Below, piece by piece: positions 12,268 through 22,200 of a stretch of DNA of 64,000 nt; positions within the stretch are counted from its first letter, which is position 1; every line of letters begins with the position of its first letter. The stretch lies in NCBI RefSeq assembly GCF_963924675.1, contig NC_089220.1:171602761-171666760 (forward strand), in the 5' to 3' direction. The notes under the pieces are model-generated. The model saw nothing but the letters and a program-made list of their open reading frames with translations. It made no database searches and was not told the DNA's origin. Source of the DNA: Phocoena phocoena (taxonomy: Eukaryota > Chordata > Mammalia > Artiodactyla > Phocoenidae). The position numbers were made by a program, and so were the translations under genes.

Positions 12268-12700
12268 TACTCCATGGACCTAGAGATTGTCATACTGAGT
12301 GAAGTAAGTCAGACAGAGAAAGACAAATATTATATGATATTGCTTTTATGTGGAATCTAAAAAATGGTACAAATGGACCTATTTACAAAACAGCAATAGA
12401 GTCACAGTTGTAGAAAACAAATTACTTATGGTTACCAAGGGGAAGGGGAGGAGAGATAAATTGGGAGATTGGGGTTGACATATACACACTACTCTATATA
12501 AAACAGGTAACTAATAAGGACCTACTGTAGAGCACAGGGCATTCTATTCAATACTCTGTAATGACCTATATTGGAATAGAATCTAAAAAAGAGTGGATAT
12601 ATGTATACATATAACTAATCCACTTTGCTATACAGCAGAAACTGACACAGCATTGTAAATCAACTATACTCCAATAAAAATTAATTTAAAATAAATAAAG
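12268..12700 (+). mobile_element. L1 LINE 3' UTR fragment
   Basis: The segment starts near 'catggacctagagattgtc' and contains 'gaagtaagtcagacagag', 'cttatggttaccaagggg', 'agggacctactg'-like wording and the terminal 'tcaactatactccaataaa'. It is 5'-truncated, non-coding, and followed by an A-rich tail region (a run of A at about 12727-12742). Confidence 0.88.
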
Positions 12701-12764
12701 ACACAGAATAAAGTAATAGAAAGCCAAAAAAAAAAAAAAAAACCCAAAAACCAAAAACTCAAAA

Positions 12765-13416
12765 ATGCAGCCATTACCTAAGCATGAAGTACCACTAGAG
12801 GAATTTAAATCTGAGGTGCACTAGGGTGACCACAGCTAAAGCAACCCAAATCCAGGTCAAGTCATGGCTATACTGATTCAACCCCCATACTAATAATGTA
12901 CCAAGTGAAAATGTGTGCCATTTCCACACACAATTAATATTTACCTAATACACTATTGTGCAATGCAAGATGTCTAGCATTCAAACAAGAATTACGACAA
13001 ACATGAAGAGGCAAGAAAAAAATAACACACTGTCAAGGAAATCAACAGAGCCAGACTCCAGTATGATGCAGAAATTTGTGTTGTCACACAGGGAATTTCA
13101 AATAACTATCATTAACTTATTAACATGATTTGCAGTAGAAAAGACAGACACTATGTGAACAGATGGGGAGTTACAGGGGAAGAAAAGTATAAGAAAAAAT
13201 TAAATAAAAATGCGGAAACAAAATACACAATAAAAGAAATGCAAAACACTTTTGATAGGCTCATCAGAAGGAAAGAATTTGACACAGCTGAGGAAAGAAT
13301 GGGTGAATTGAAGATAAGGTCGATATATATCACCCAAACAAAGGACAAAAACCAAAAAGAGTGAAATATGAAATAGAATATCCAGTAGCTGTGGGACAAT
13401 ATCAGAAAGCCTAACA
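12765..13416 (+). mobile_element. Old L1 LINE, 5' region and start of ORF1 area (first of four pieces)
   Basis: The wording 'ggaaatcaacagagccag', 'gaaagaatttgacacagc', 'gaaagaatgggtgaattg' and 'ctgtgggacaatatcag' follows the ORF1 region of old mammalian L1s. The piece is cut at 13416 by the Charlie transposon and continues at 16126. The frame at 13125-13364 (79 codons, Lys/Glu-rich) is probably an ORF1 remnant. The exact 5' limit is uncertain. Confidence 0.7.
13409..13416. repeat. Target-site duplication of the hAT element, left copy
   Basis: 'gcctaaca' directly precedes the transposon terminus 'cagg'. It differs by one base from 'gtctaaca' at 16126-16133. hAT elements duplicate 8 bp, often around a central CTA or TCTA. 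Confidence 0.85.
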
Positions 13417-13519
13417 CAGGATTCCCCAGCCCCTGGGCCACGGACAAGTGCCAGTCCGTGGCCCGTTAGGAAGCAGACCGCACAGCAGGAGGTGAGCAGC
13501 GGGTGAGCGAGCGAAGCTT

Positions 13520-13743
13520 CATCTGTATTTGCAGCCGCTCCCCATCGCTCGCAGTACCGCCTGAGCTCCGCCTCCCGTCAGATCAGTGGCGGCATTAGAT
13601 GCTCATAGGAGTGTGAACCCTACTGTGAACCGCGCATGCGAGGGATCTAGGCTGTGCGCTCCTTATGAGAATCTAATGCCTGATGACCTGAGGTGGAGCT
13701 GAGGCGGTGATTCTAGCGCTGGGGACAGGCTACAAATACAGAT
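13520..13743. repeat. Long imperfect palindrome in the transposon's 5' subterminal region
   Basis: The left arm reads outward-in as 'catctgtattt', 'accgcctgagctcc', 'ggcattagatgctcatagg'. The right arm returns as 'ccttatgagaatctaatgcc', 'ggagctgaggcggt', 'aaatacagat'. The centre is near 13632, around 'gcgcatgcg'. Arms are about 105-110 bases with scattered mismatches. Such foldback sequence is a feature of the MER1-type end of this family and would make a long RNA hairpin if transcribed. Confidence 0.85.
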
Positions 13744-14064
13744 CATCATTAGTAGAGAGGTTTGACTGCACAGAGACCATAATAAATCAATTGCTTGCAG
13801 ACTCATATCAAAACCCCATCAGTGAGTGGCAAGTGACAATCAAGTTGCACCTGGTGGCAGGCTTTAGAGTGGCAAGTGAGTTGATGTACTTCAATTGTAT
13901 AGCTGCATCTGGTGGAAGGCTTTAAGTCAGAATCCAACACTTATGTTAATCTGTGCGTGGCCCACCCTGTATTTTATTTATCACTACCATCCGTGCCTCT
14001 TTCCCACACCGCGCACCTGTGGCAGTCACAGTTTTGGTAAGCCCACAAGCTAACCCTAGCCAAA

Positions 14065-15930
14065 ATGAGTAAAAAACAAATGTCGCTGGAGAGCCTCTTT
14101 AAAAAGGAGGAAAGACCGAATCATGAGACAACAGAAGACTCTAAGACTGCCAGCAAAAGGAAAGCTGCATTTAAAAGAAAATACCAAGAGTCCCACTTAA
14201 ATTACGGGTTCATTGCAACAGGTAATTCACATGCTCCAAGCCAGCTTTGTATAATATGTGGCAACTGGCTATCCAATGAAGCCATGAAACATTCAAAACT
14301 GCTTTGCCACATGGAGACAAAGCACCCTGCATTAAAAGACAAGCCTTTGGAGTTTTTCAAAAAAAAAAAAAGGTGAACACAAAGAACAGAAGCAATTATT
14401 GAAGGCCACCACTTCATCTAATGTGTCTGCACTGTCATTCTTAGTGGCTAACCTCATTGCTAAAGCTAAGAAGCCCTTCACTGTTGGTGAAGAGGTGATC
14501 CCGCATGCTGCTGAGGACATTTGTTGTGAGCTTTTAAGAGAGGTTTCAAAAGGTGGCACCTGTTCAAAAGGTGGCACGTGTTCCCCTTTTGGCTAGCACC
14601 GTAACTAGACAAATTGATGAAATAGCAGAGGATACTGGGCACAATTGTTAGAGAGGATTAATGAGTCACCGTGGTACGTAATCCAGGTTGAGAGTCTACT
14701 GATGTGGACAACAAGGCAACAATGCTTGTTTTTGTGCGATATGTTTTTCAGGAGGATGTGCCTGAGGATGTGTTATATGCACTTTTGTTGCCAACCAACA
14801 CCACAGCTGCAGAACTATTGAAGTCTTTGAATGATTACATATCAGGGAAACTGAATCAGTCATTTTGTGTCGGTATATGCATGGACGGAGCAGCTGCCAT
14901 GACTGGATAGCCTTCTGGTTTCACTACTCAGGCCAAAGAGGTCACTCGTGAATGTGAGTCTACGCGCTGTGTCATCCATAGAGAAATGCTGGCTAGCCGA
15001 AAAATGTCACCTGAACTTAACAACGTTTTGCAGGATGTGATTAAAATTATCGACCATATTAAAGTCCATGCCCTTAACTCATGTCTGTTCACGCAGCTCC
15101 ATGAGGAGATGGACACAGAACACACACGTCTTCTCAGAGTGAGATGTCTTTCTAAAGGTAGATCACTGAACAGAGTTTTTGAGTTACGACAGCTGCTCCA
15201 GAGATTTCTTTTAGAAAAACAGTCACCACTGGCAGCACATTTCGGTGACACAGAAGGGGTCGCAAAACTTGCTTACTTGTGTGACATATTCAACCTGCTC
15301 AACAAACTCAATCTGTCACTTCAGGGGAGAATGCCAACTGTGTTCAAGTCGGCAGATAAAGTGGCCGCATTCAAAGCCAAACTGGAATTATGGGGGCGAC
15401 GAGTGAACATTGGGATTTTTGACATGTTTCAAACATTAGCAGAGATTTTGAAAGAGACTGAGCCAGGGCCTTTTTTCTCCCAGCTGGTGCATGATCACCT
15501 ATCTCAGCTTTCAAAAGAGTTTGAGCATTACTTCCCAACCACAAAAGGGAAGGAATGGGAAGGAATGCATCCGCAACCCATTTGTGAATAAGCCAGGTGA
15601 ATGGCCTTTGCCCGTGCTAGAAGAGGATCAACTGCTTGAGATCGCAAATGACGCTGGTCTTAAAAGTATGTTTCAGACAACTTCAGTCTCCATACGTCCT
15701 GGATTAAAGTCAAGGTGGTATATCCTGAGACTGCCACAAAAGCACTGAAAAGCCTGCTTCCATTTCCAACTTCCTATCTTTGTGAAGCGAAGTTTTCTGC
15801 AGTGACAACAACCAAAATGAGGTTATGGAGTAGACTGGACCTAAGAAACACACTTCGGGTGTCACTGTCTCCCATCACCCCCAGATGGGACCATCCAGTT
15901 GCAGGAAGACAAGCTCAGGGCTCCCACTGA
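14065..15930 (+). pseudogene. Decayed hAT (Charlie-type) transposase with N-terminal BED zinc finger
   Basis: This is the remains of the transposase that cut and pasted the element carrying it. The start at 14065 gives an N-terminus with 'MSKKQMSLESLFKK'. A BED-type zinc-finger pattern follows: C62-x2-C65 and H82-x4-H87. At about 14360 a long A-run (homopolymer) throws the frame, and reading resumes in frame 2 at 14399 ('SFLVANLIAKAKKPF'). An 18-bp direct duplication at 14545-14580 is followed by further shifts. The expected 'VDES' motif, which holds the first catalytic Asp, is at about 14687-14696 but has lost a base ('gttgagagtct'). The second Asp is kept in 'GICMDGAAAMTG', then TAG at 14908-14910. 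The longest intact piece is 14986-15591 (201 codons). After another shift near 15550-15590 the C-terminal hAT motif 'YLCEAKFSAV' is retained and the frame ends at 15930. Its closest known relatives are transposon-derived host proteins of the ZBED/FAM200/SCAND3-like kind. I see no sign that this copy was domesticated. Confidence 0.92.
14545..14580. repeat. 18-bp tandem duplication inside the transposase pseudogene
   Basis: 'ttcaaaaggtggcacctg' at 14545-14562 is followed directly by 'ttcaaaaggtggcacgtg' at 14563-14580. In protein terms it doubles a 6-residue block, 'KGGTCS'. One base separates the copies, so the duplication is old enough to have diverged or arose imprecisely. Confidence 0.85.
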
Positions 15931-16125
15931 TCCTGCATTACGGTGAATTGTAGAATTATTTCATTATATATTACAATGTAATGATAATAGAAATAAAGGG
16001 CACAATACATGTAATACGCTTGAATCATCCCGAAACCATCCCCCCCCCACTGCCCTTCTGTCTGTGGAAAAATTGTCTTTTATGAAACCTGCCCCTGGTG
16101 ACAAAAAGGAGGTTGGGGACCACTG

Positions 16126-16133
16126 GTCTAACA
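16126..16133. repeat. Target-site duplication of the hAT element, right copy
   Basis: 'gtctaaca' directly follows the terminus 'ccactg'. The old L1 resumes after it with 'tatgtgtgactggaatctg'. The right copy looks like the unmutated target, since it matches the usual L1 wording at this place. Confidence 0.85.
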
Positions 16134-17004
16134 TATGTGTGACTGGAATCTGAGAAGGAAAGATACAGAATGGGGCAGGAAGAGTATTTGAAGAAATAAT
16201 GGCTGAGAATTTTCCAGAATTAACCAGGACACCAAAACACAATTCCAGAAAGCTTTAGAGGAAACCAAGCAGGGCAAATACCCAAGAAACATACCCAGAC
16301 AATCAAACTGCTGAAAACCAAAGTCTTGAAAGAATCTGGAAAAAAGACAGATTACGTCCAGAGAAACAGCGTTAAGACTTATAACAGACTTGTCATTAAA
16401 AATAAAGATAGAACAAGCAGACAACAAAGTCAAATGCATCTATTTGACAGACCTGGAGTAGTTACTGTTTGCTGCTAGGTTTTCCCTACAGATGCATGAA
16501 AGTCTTGTCTTGCATTTTCTGTCTGATTATGGCAGCCAAGATTGAAGGGGGGAATATAGGAATTACAAAAACACCAAGGAAGGGAGAAAAAATTTTTATA
16601 ACTCAGATATAACCCTGTAAACAGTGAAGAGCCTGTTACATTCCAAAAACAGGAATCAAAAATTTGAGTTGATATGAGAAAATAAAATTCAATAAGGATA
16701 CAGAAAACCTGAACAGCACAATTAATACACTGCACGAAATGATGACAGAAAACATAGACTTTCTCTAGTGCACATGTATTATATACCAAAATTGACCGTA
16801 TTCTGGGCCAGAAAGGAAGCCTTAGTAAAATTTTTTAATTGAAATAATTTATAGCATGTTTTTTGATGACAGAAGAATTAAGCTAGAAATTGATGTTCAA
16901 AACAACAAAAAATATCAAGCTATTTAGAAATTAAATAATACACTTGTAAATAACCCAAGGACAAAAAATGAAATAAAAGTGAAATTTAGAAAATAATTGA
17001 AATA
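16126..17004 (+). mobile_element. Old L1 LINE, ORF1 end to start of ORF2 (second piece)
   Basis: This continues the L1 cut at 13416: 'gaataatggctgagaattttc'-type wording (at 16195-16215), 'caaactgctgaaaacc', then ORF2-like 'tctctagtgcacatg' and 'gggccagaaaggaag'. It is heavily mutated with no usable frame. It is interrupted at 17005 by a SINE. Minus-strand frames at 15964-16439 and 16475-16789 are shadows. Confidence 0.75.
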
Positions 17005-17216
17005 GGGCTTCCCTGGTGGCGCAGTGGTTGGGAGTCCGCCTGCCGATGCAGGGGACACGGGTTCGTGCCCCGGTCTGGGAGGATCCCACATGCCGCGAAG
17101 TGGCTGGGCCCGTGAGCCATGGCCGCTGGGCCTGCGCGTCCGGAGCCTGTGCTCTGCAACGGGAGAGGCCACAACAGTGAGAGGCCCGTGTACCGCAAAA
17201 AAAAAAAAAAAATAAA
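17005..17216 (+). mobile_element. Young short CHR-type SINE inside the old L1
   Basis: Plus-strand copy with head 'gggcttccctggtggcgca' and end 'gtaccgc', followed by an A-tail. It has a perfect 15-base target duplication, 'aaaataattgaaata', at 16990-17004 and 17217-17231. The undiverged duplication suggests a relatively recent insertion. Confidence 0.95.
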
Positions 17217-17230
17217 AAAATAATTGAAAT

Positions 17231-19525
17231 AAATGATTTTCAAACTATGGGATATCAGTACCCAGAAGAAAATTTATAATCTTAAATGCATTTCCTAGAA
17301 AGAATATAGACTAAAAGTGAGTTACCTCACCTTCTATCTGAAGAAGCTAGGGAAGAAGAACCCTACAAACAAACCCAGACAATGCAGAAAGAGGTAAATA
17401 AAAATAACAACAGAAATAAGAATAGAAAACATAAAATAAAGAAATTCAACAAACTTACAGTTGATTCCTTGAAAATATTAACAAGAAGTAAAATCATAAA
17501 TTATCATATTAGGAATGAAAAACTTTGTATCTGGACAAAACTTTATATCTGGACAAAACTTTGTATCTGGACAAAACATTGTATCTGGACAAAATTTCCA
17601 GATACAATTTTCATCAGAAATGTAATGGGAAAATATGAGCAAATTTATGATTCATAATTATTTAATAATTTAAGTGATACTGAAAAATTTTGAGGAAAAT
17701 AGAAGAAATAGAAATTTCAAGCAGCTCTATTTATATTAAAGATATTGAATCATTGAAAACCATCTCCTAAAGGAAACTTCACAAGCAGATGGCTTTAATA
17801 GTGAATTATTCCACATATTTAAGGAAGAAACCACAACATCATATACAAACTCTTGCAGAATACGGAAATTTTTTTTATGAAGCTAGAATAGACTTGATAG
17901 TAAAGCCTGAAAGGACATTACAAAAAAGCGAAAGTAAAGGCTATTCCCTGTCATGATGTTAGATGCAAAAATCCCAATATAATATCAGTAACTTTAATAC
18001 GGAGATATAAATAAAGATAATATGACAGTACCAAGTGAGACTCGCTTCAGGAATATAAGGTGGCTTACCATTTGATAACTGGTTAATTTAGTTGATCACC
18101 TTAACTGACAAAAGGAGAATATGATCAACTTAACAGACGAAGAAAAAGTACTTAAACTTCAAGGCTCATTAATGATAAAAATACTTGATAAACTGAGAAT
18201 AAAAGGAAAATTTCTATTTCAATAACTACAAATAAAACCAGTAGAAAACCTCATGTTTAATCATGAATAATTCAAAGATTTTCTTCTGAAACCAAGAATC
18301 AGATAGCTATCTGCTATTATCAGTTGATTCTAATATTATACTGGAGATCTTAGCCAGTAGAGTAAGATAAGACAAATACTAAAAAGATTACAAAGAAGGA
18401 AAAAGGCCATTATTTACAGACGACATTTTTGTGCTTACAGACAAACTACTGGAATTAATAAACAAACCCACAAAAGTCCCTAGACATAAGGTTAAAATAC
18501 AAGAATCAGTTGTATTTCTACATGCCACCGACAAAATTTATAAAAATGATATCATTTACAGTAGCATCTAAAATATCAAATAGGAATAAACCTAACAAAT
18601 TATGTCAAAACATTATATTACTACACTAAAAACTACAAAATATTATTGTGAGAGTTAAAGAAGATCTAAATAAATGGAAGAAAAGACCATGCTCACGGAT
18701 CCGAAGGTTCAACATTCTATCAACTATCCAAAGATAGTCAATATTGACTATTCCTGAAATGTTCCATAAAATTAATTCCTATACCATTAATTAATTCCAT
18801 ACTAGAATATAACTAGTTTTTGTGTGTGTGTGTGGAAATTGACAAGCTAATTATATAATTTACATTTTATGACCAGCGAAATGCTTTCACCAAAGGTCTA
18901 AGAATAGAGAAATCTTAAAGAAGAAAATATAACTGAAAGATGTATATTATTGGATGCCAAGATGTATGTTACCTATCATACACATACATATATCATGTGA
19001 CAAAGACAGTATTACAAACCAGTGTTGAAGAATAGCAAAAAATAAAAAATTGTTTAAAAAGTAGAGGAGGCTATGCTTAGTTAGAGAAATATTTCTTATA
19101 TATGCCTCAAAAACCCTAAATAGAAAGAAAAACTGGGGAATCTGGCCTCACTAAAGTTAATACTTTCCAGGCAACAAAGGATGTTACATGCCATTTTTCA
19201 AATGAGAAAAATTACAGAACTGTGTTTGAATTGAACAAAAAGAACACTGACATACAGAATGGTTAAGAAATCCTACAAATGAATAAGAATAACAAAATAA
19301 CTCAAAAGAAAAATAACCAAGTGATAAGTATGAGCATATATAGGAAAGAAAGCCTAAACAGCCAATAAATGCATGAAAAGGATGCATTTGGATCCATGCA
19401 AATGTAATCGGAAGCAACAATCAGAAATAGTTTTGCATTCATCAAATTGGCAAAAATTTTAAATCCCGATAACATCAAATGTTGACAAGAATACATGGGA
19501 ATAGGATCTCTATGTGTTGGTGGTG
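17231..19525 (+). mobile_element. Old L1 LINE, ORF2 body (third piece)
   Basis: This is ORF2 on the plus strand in many broken frames. The reverse-transcriptase catalytic box is visible as 'F-T-D-D' at 18413-18424 ('tttacagacgac', normally F-A-D-D), followed by 'KLLELINKPTK'-like wording. Upstream parts at 17700-17830 ('cacaagcagatggcttt') fit the pre-RT region, and the 18480-18600 block fits the part after the active site. No ORF survives. A local 18-bp tandem array lies at 17522-17602. Confidence 0.8.
17522..17608. repeat. 18-bp tandem array ending in an inverted arm
   Basis: About four and a half copies of a unit like 'tttgtatctggacaaaac' occur in a row. The last copy is followed by its inverted counterpart: 'attgtatctgga' at 17578-17589 pairs perfectly with 'tccagatacaat' at 17597-17608 across a 7-base loop. 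The array keeps one frame open, giving a repeated 'CIWTKL' peptide within the frame at 17382-17657. That frame is a by-product of the array and not a gene. Confidence 0.9.
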
Positions 19526-19537
19526 GAAATATATATA

Positions 19538-19763
19538 TTTTTTTATTTTTATTTATTTACTTATTTATTTTGTGGTACCCATGTGGGCCTCTGTCGTGGC
19601 CTCCCCCGTTGCGGAGCACAGGCTCCGGACGCGCAGGCTCAGCGGCCATGGCTCACGGGCCCAGCCGCTCCGCGGCACGTGGGATCTTCCCGGACCGGGG
19701 CACGAACCCATGTCCCCTGCATCGGCAGGCGGACTCTCAACCACTGTGCTACCAGGGAAGCCC
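19538..19763 (-). mobile_element. Young short CHR-type SINE inside the old L1
   Basis: Minus-strand copy. It has a T-rich tail with 'atttatttacttatttatt', a body with 'ccccgttgcggagcacagg', and ends 'ccagggaagccc'. The direct repeat is about 'gaaatatat' plus T-rich bases (from 19526 and from 19765). The six overlapping frames on both strands are SINE shadows. Confidence 0.9.
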
Positions 19764-20390
19764 AGAAATATATTTTGATGCAACTCTTTAGAGAGCAATT
19801 TGGCAGTAATTCCCAGTAAAGCTGAGGATGGACATACCCAGTAATTCCACTTCCAGATACATAAACCAAAGAAATTTTAAAAAGTGTACAGAGGTGTGTC
19901 ATTCAATACACAGTGTATTAATGAAAAACTGGGAACAATATAAATCAATAAAGCGATAGATAAATTTGGTATCATCATTCAATGAAATTGATACATTAAT
20001 TAAAATGAATCATCATGGGACTAGTTTCAAAAGCATAATGTTAAGTGATAGCAAAACTAGTTGCAAAAGTATATGTACAGTATGTCATTCATGAAATTTA
20101 AAGAAACACAACCATATTATACATTATTATTGTATCCATATTTATTCATAGCATAAAACTGTCTGGGAAGAATATTTTCCAATTTCAGAAAAGTTGTGAC
20201 TTCAGAGAAGGGAAATGGGATATGCAGTAATGATTGTAATGAAGATGAGGGGACAATTTTCAATGTTTTATGTACTAACATATAAAACATGAATACTTGC
20301 AATATCTGGGTTTTTTCACAGACATCTCTTACTTTTATCTCTACGTTTTGTTAAAGTTTGAAAGATTTCAAAATTAAAAAGAAAAAATTA
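19764..20390 (+). mobile_element. Old L1 LINE, ORF2 end and 3' UTR (fourth piece)
   Basis: Resumes with 'gagagcaatttggcagtaat' and 'gtaattccacttccagatac', the standard words just upstream of the L1 ORF2 stop. It runs to an A-rich end near 'ttaaaaagaaaaaa'. With the other pieces it gives roughly 4.4 kb of one old element. The end is approximate. Confidence 0.7.
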
Positions 20391-20461
20391 GAGAGTTAGT
20401 GAACCTAATCTAGGATAAGAGCAGTTTGAATGAGGAGATGGGAAACAGTTAAAGAAACTGA

Positions 20462-20772
20462 GCTGACACAGACTTAGAGAATGAACTTATGGTTATGGGG
20501 TGAGGGGGCGGGGAAGGGTTGGGGGAGGGATAGATTGAGAGTTTGGGATTGACATGTACAGACCACTACATTTAAGATAGATAACCAACAAGGACCTACT
20601 GTATAGCACTGGGAACTTTGCTCAATACTCTCTAATAACCTAAATGTGAAAAGAATTTGAAAAAAATAGATACTTACATACGTATAACTGAATCACTTTG
20701 CTGTACACCTGAAACTAACGTGGTATTGTTAATCAACGATACTCCAATGTAAAATAAAAATTAAAAGAAAGA
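20462..20772 (+). mobile_element. L1 LINE 3' UTR fragment
   Basis: Starts near 'acacagacttagagaatg' and contains 'gggattgacatgtacag', 'aaggacctactgtatagc' and the terminal 'gatactccaatgtaaaat'. Non-coding and 5'-truncated. It includes a G-rich stretch 'ggggtgagggggcgggg' at about 20498-20515. Confidence 0.88.
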
Positions 20773-21000
20773 AGCTGAGCTGGTAAAATTCATGACTCTT
20801 GGCATGGAGAGAGAGTGAGAGAGATCAAAGATGAAACTAAAGTGTATATGTTATGTTCCGTTAACTAGTAAATTATTCGTAGTTAAGTGGGGCAATCAGG
20901 CTAAGAAAAATCAATATTAATGATTATCCTTAATAGCAACTGCACCCTAATAAATGATACAGATTTACAGTATTTAAAGAACCACTGCAGCTTATCCGAA

Positions 21001-21222
21001 TCTTATTCGAATCCCAGTGGTTAAAAATACTTAGTCATTTGCTCGTGTGACTTGGGCAAGTTATGCCACCTCTCTGGGTCTCATTTTCCTCATCTCAAGA
21101 ATCAAAATAATAATGTCACCCACTTTCTTTGGTGACTGTAATGATTAAATGAGTTAATCTCTGTAAAGTTCTTAGTACAATGCCTAGCACATAGCAAGTG
21201 CTCAATAAATGTTAATTATAAA
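21001..21222 (+). mobile_element. MIR SINE
   Basis: Well-preserved MIR: 'tgacttgggcaagttatgcc', 'cattttcctcatctcaag', 'gattaaatgagttaatc', 'tgcctagcacatagcaag' and 'tgctcaataaatgtta' in the normal order. Ancient and immobile. Confidence 0.92.
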
Positions 21223-21696
21223 AATAAAATAAAGTTTTATGTTAGGTAAGGGCGATGTGGGAATGGGTTGGAGGTGGAATAGGGGCTGGATTGGGGAACA
21301 ATGATCCTATTAACAGAATCAGAGAACATGGGACAGGAGGCTCAGGAAGGAGAGGATGAGTTTAACTTGAAAGAGTAAGTTGGATTATTGGTGAGACATC
21401 CAATTATAGACGTAGTTGAAACTGGACAAAATGGAGAGAGAAATTAAGGATGACGTTATCACGTTTGAGAGCAATAGAATTGATTACTGGAAACATGAGT
21501 TAGCTAAGTTTCCAAGGACATAAAGGTTATGAGAGGAAGAAGAATCATAGCAAGTGCTTTGCACAACTTGTACAATGTAGCGTTGGCCTGGGTGGGTAAG
21601 AGACCCAGGGGAGAAGCAGGAGAGGGCTGACCTAGAAGCTGGTGGAAGAGAGGACTTGTTCTTTAGCATTTGAGCTGCACTTTATTTTATTTTTTA

Positions 21697-21910
21697 TTTA
21701 TTATTTATTTATTTTTTTGCGGTACGCGGGCCTCTCACTGCTGTGGCCCCTCCCGTTGCGGAGCACAGGCTCCGGACGCGCAGGCTCAGCGGCCATGGCT
21801 CACGGGCGCAGCCGCTCCGCGGCACGTGGGATCCTCCCGGACCGGGGCACGAACCCACGTCCCCTGCAGCGGCAGGCGGACTCCCAACCACTGCGCCACC
21901 AGGGAAGCCC
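21697..21910 (-). mobile_element. Young short CHR-type SINE inserted in an L1 poly-T tail
   Basis: Minus-strand copy with body 'ggccatggctcacgggcgc' and end 'ccaccagggaagccc'. The target duplication 'tattttatttttta' is at 21683-21696 and 21911-21924. The duplicated sequence is itself the T-rich (reverse A-tail) start of the L1 fragment at 21911-22200. Confidence 0.92.
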
Positions 21911-22200
21911 TATTTTATTTTTTAAAATTTTATTGGAGTATAGTTGATTTACAATGTGTTAGTTTCAGGTGTACAGCAAAGTGAATCAGTTATACATATA
22001 CATATATCCACTCTTTTTTAGATTCTTTTCCCATATAAGTCATTACAGAGTATTGAGTAGAGTTCCCTGTGCTATACAGCAGGTCCTTACTAATTATCTA
22101 TTTTATATAGAGTAGTGCGTATATGTCAATCCCAATCTCCCAATTTATCCCTCCTTTCCTTACCCCCCGGTAACTAGAAGTTTGTTTTCTACGTCTGTGA
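21911..22200 (-). mobile_element. L1 LINE 3' UTR fragment
   Basis: Reverse-strand L1 tail: 'attggagtatagttgattt', 'ggtgtacagcaaagtgaatc', 'ccctgtgctatacagcag' and 'atatgtcaatcccaatctcc'. It ends near 'tctacgtctgtga'. A few bases of its tail also lie left of the SINE (21683-21696). Confidence 0.9.

Larger units (their letters stand above)
13417..16125 (+). mobile_element. hAT-Charlie DNA transposon (MER1/Charlie3-like), near full length
   Basis: A 2,709-bp element with inverted termini: 'caggattccccagcccc' at the left and 'ggttggggaccactg' at the right. It is flanked by an 8-bp duplication, gcctaaca/gtctaaca. The left end carries the 'ccgtggcccgttaggaagc' wording known from the MER1 group. 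The right end has 'gaaaccatccccccccc' and 'ctgtggaaaaattgtc'. The length agrees with autonomous Charlie3-type elements, as far as I recall. Inside lies a decayed transposase gene (14065-15930, plus strand). The element sits in an old L1: joining 13416 to 16134 restores the normal L1 phrase around 'tctaacatatgtg'. Mobility is lost because the transposase is broken. The termini are diverged but recognisable. Confidence 0.92.

Noticed and set aside
13437..13640. CpG-rich possible promoter
   Set aside because: The CpGs and GC come from the end of the Charlie transposon. There is no gene downstream other than its dead transposase.
17522..17602. CRISPR-like array
   Set aside because: The units are directly adjacent without spacers, lie within an L1 and the genome is mammalian.
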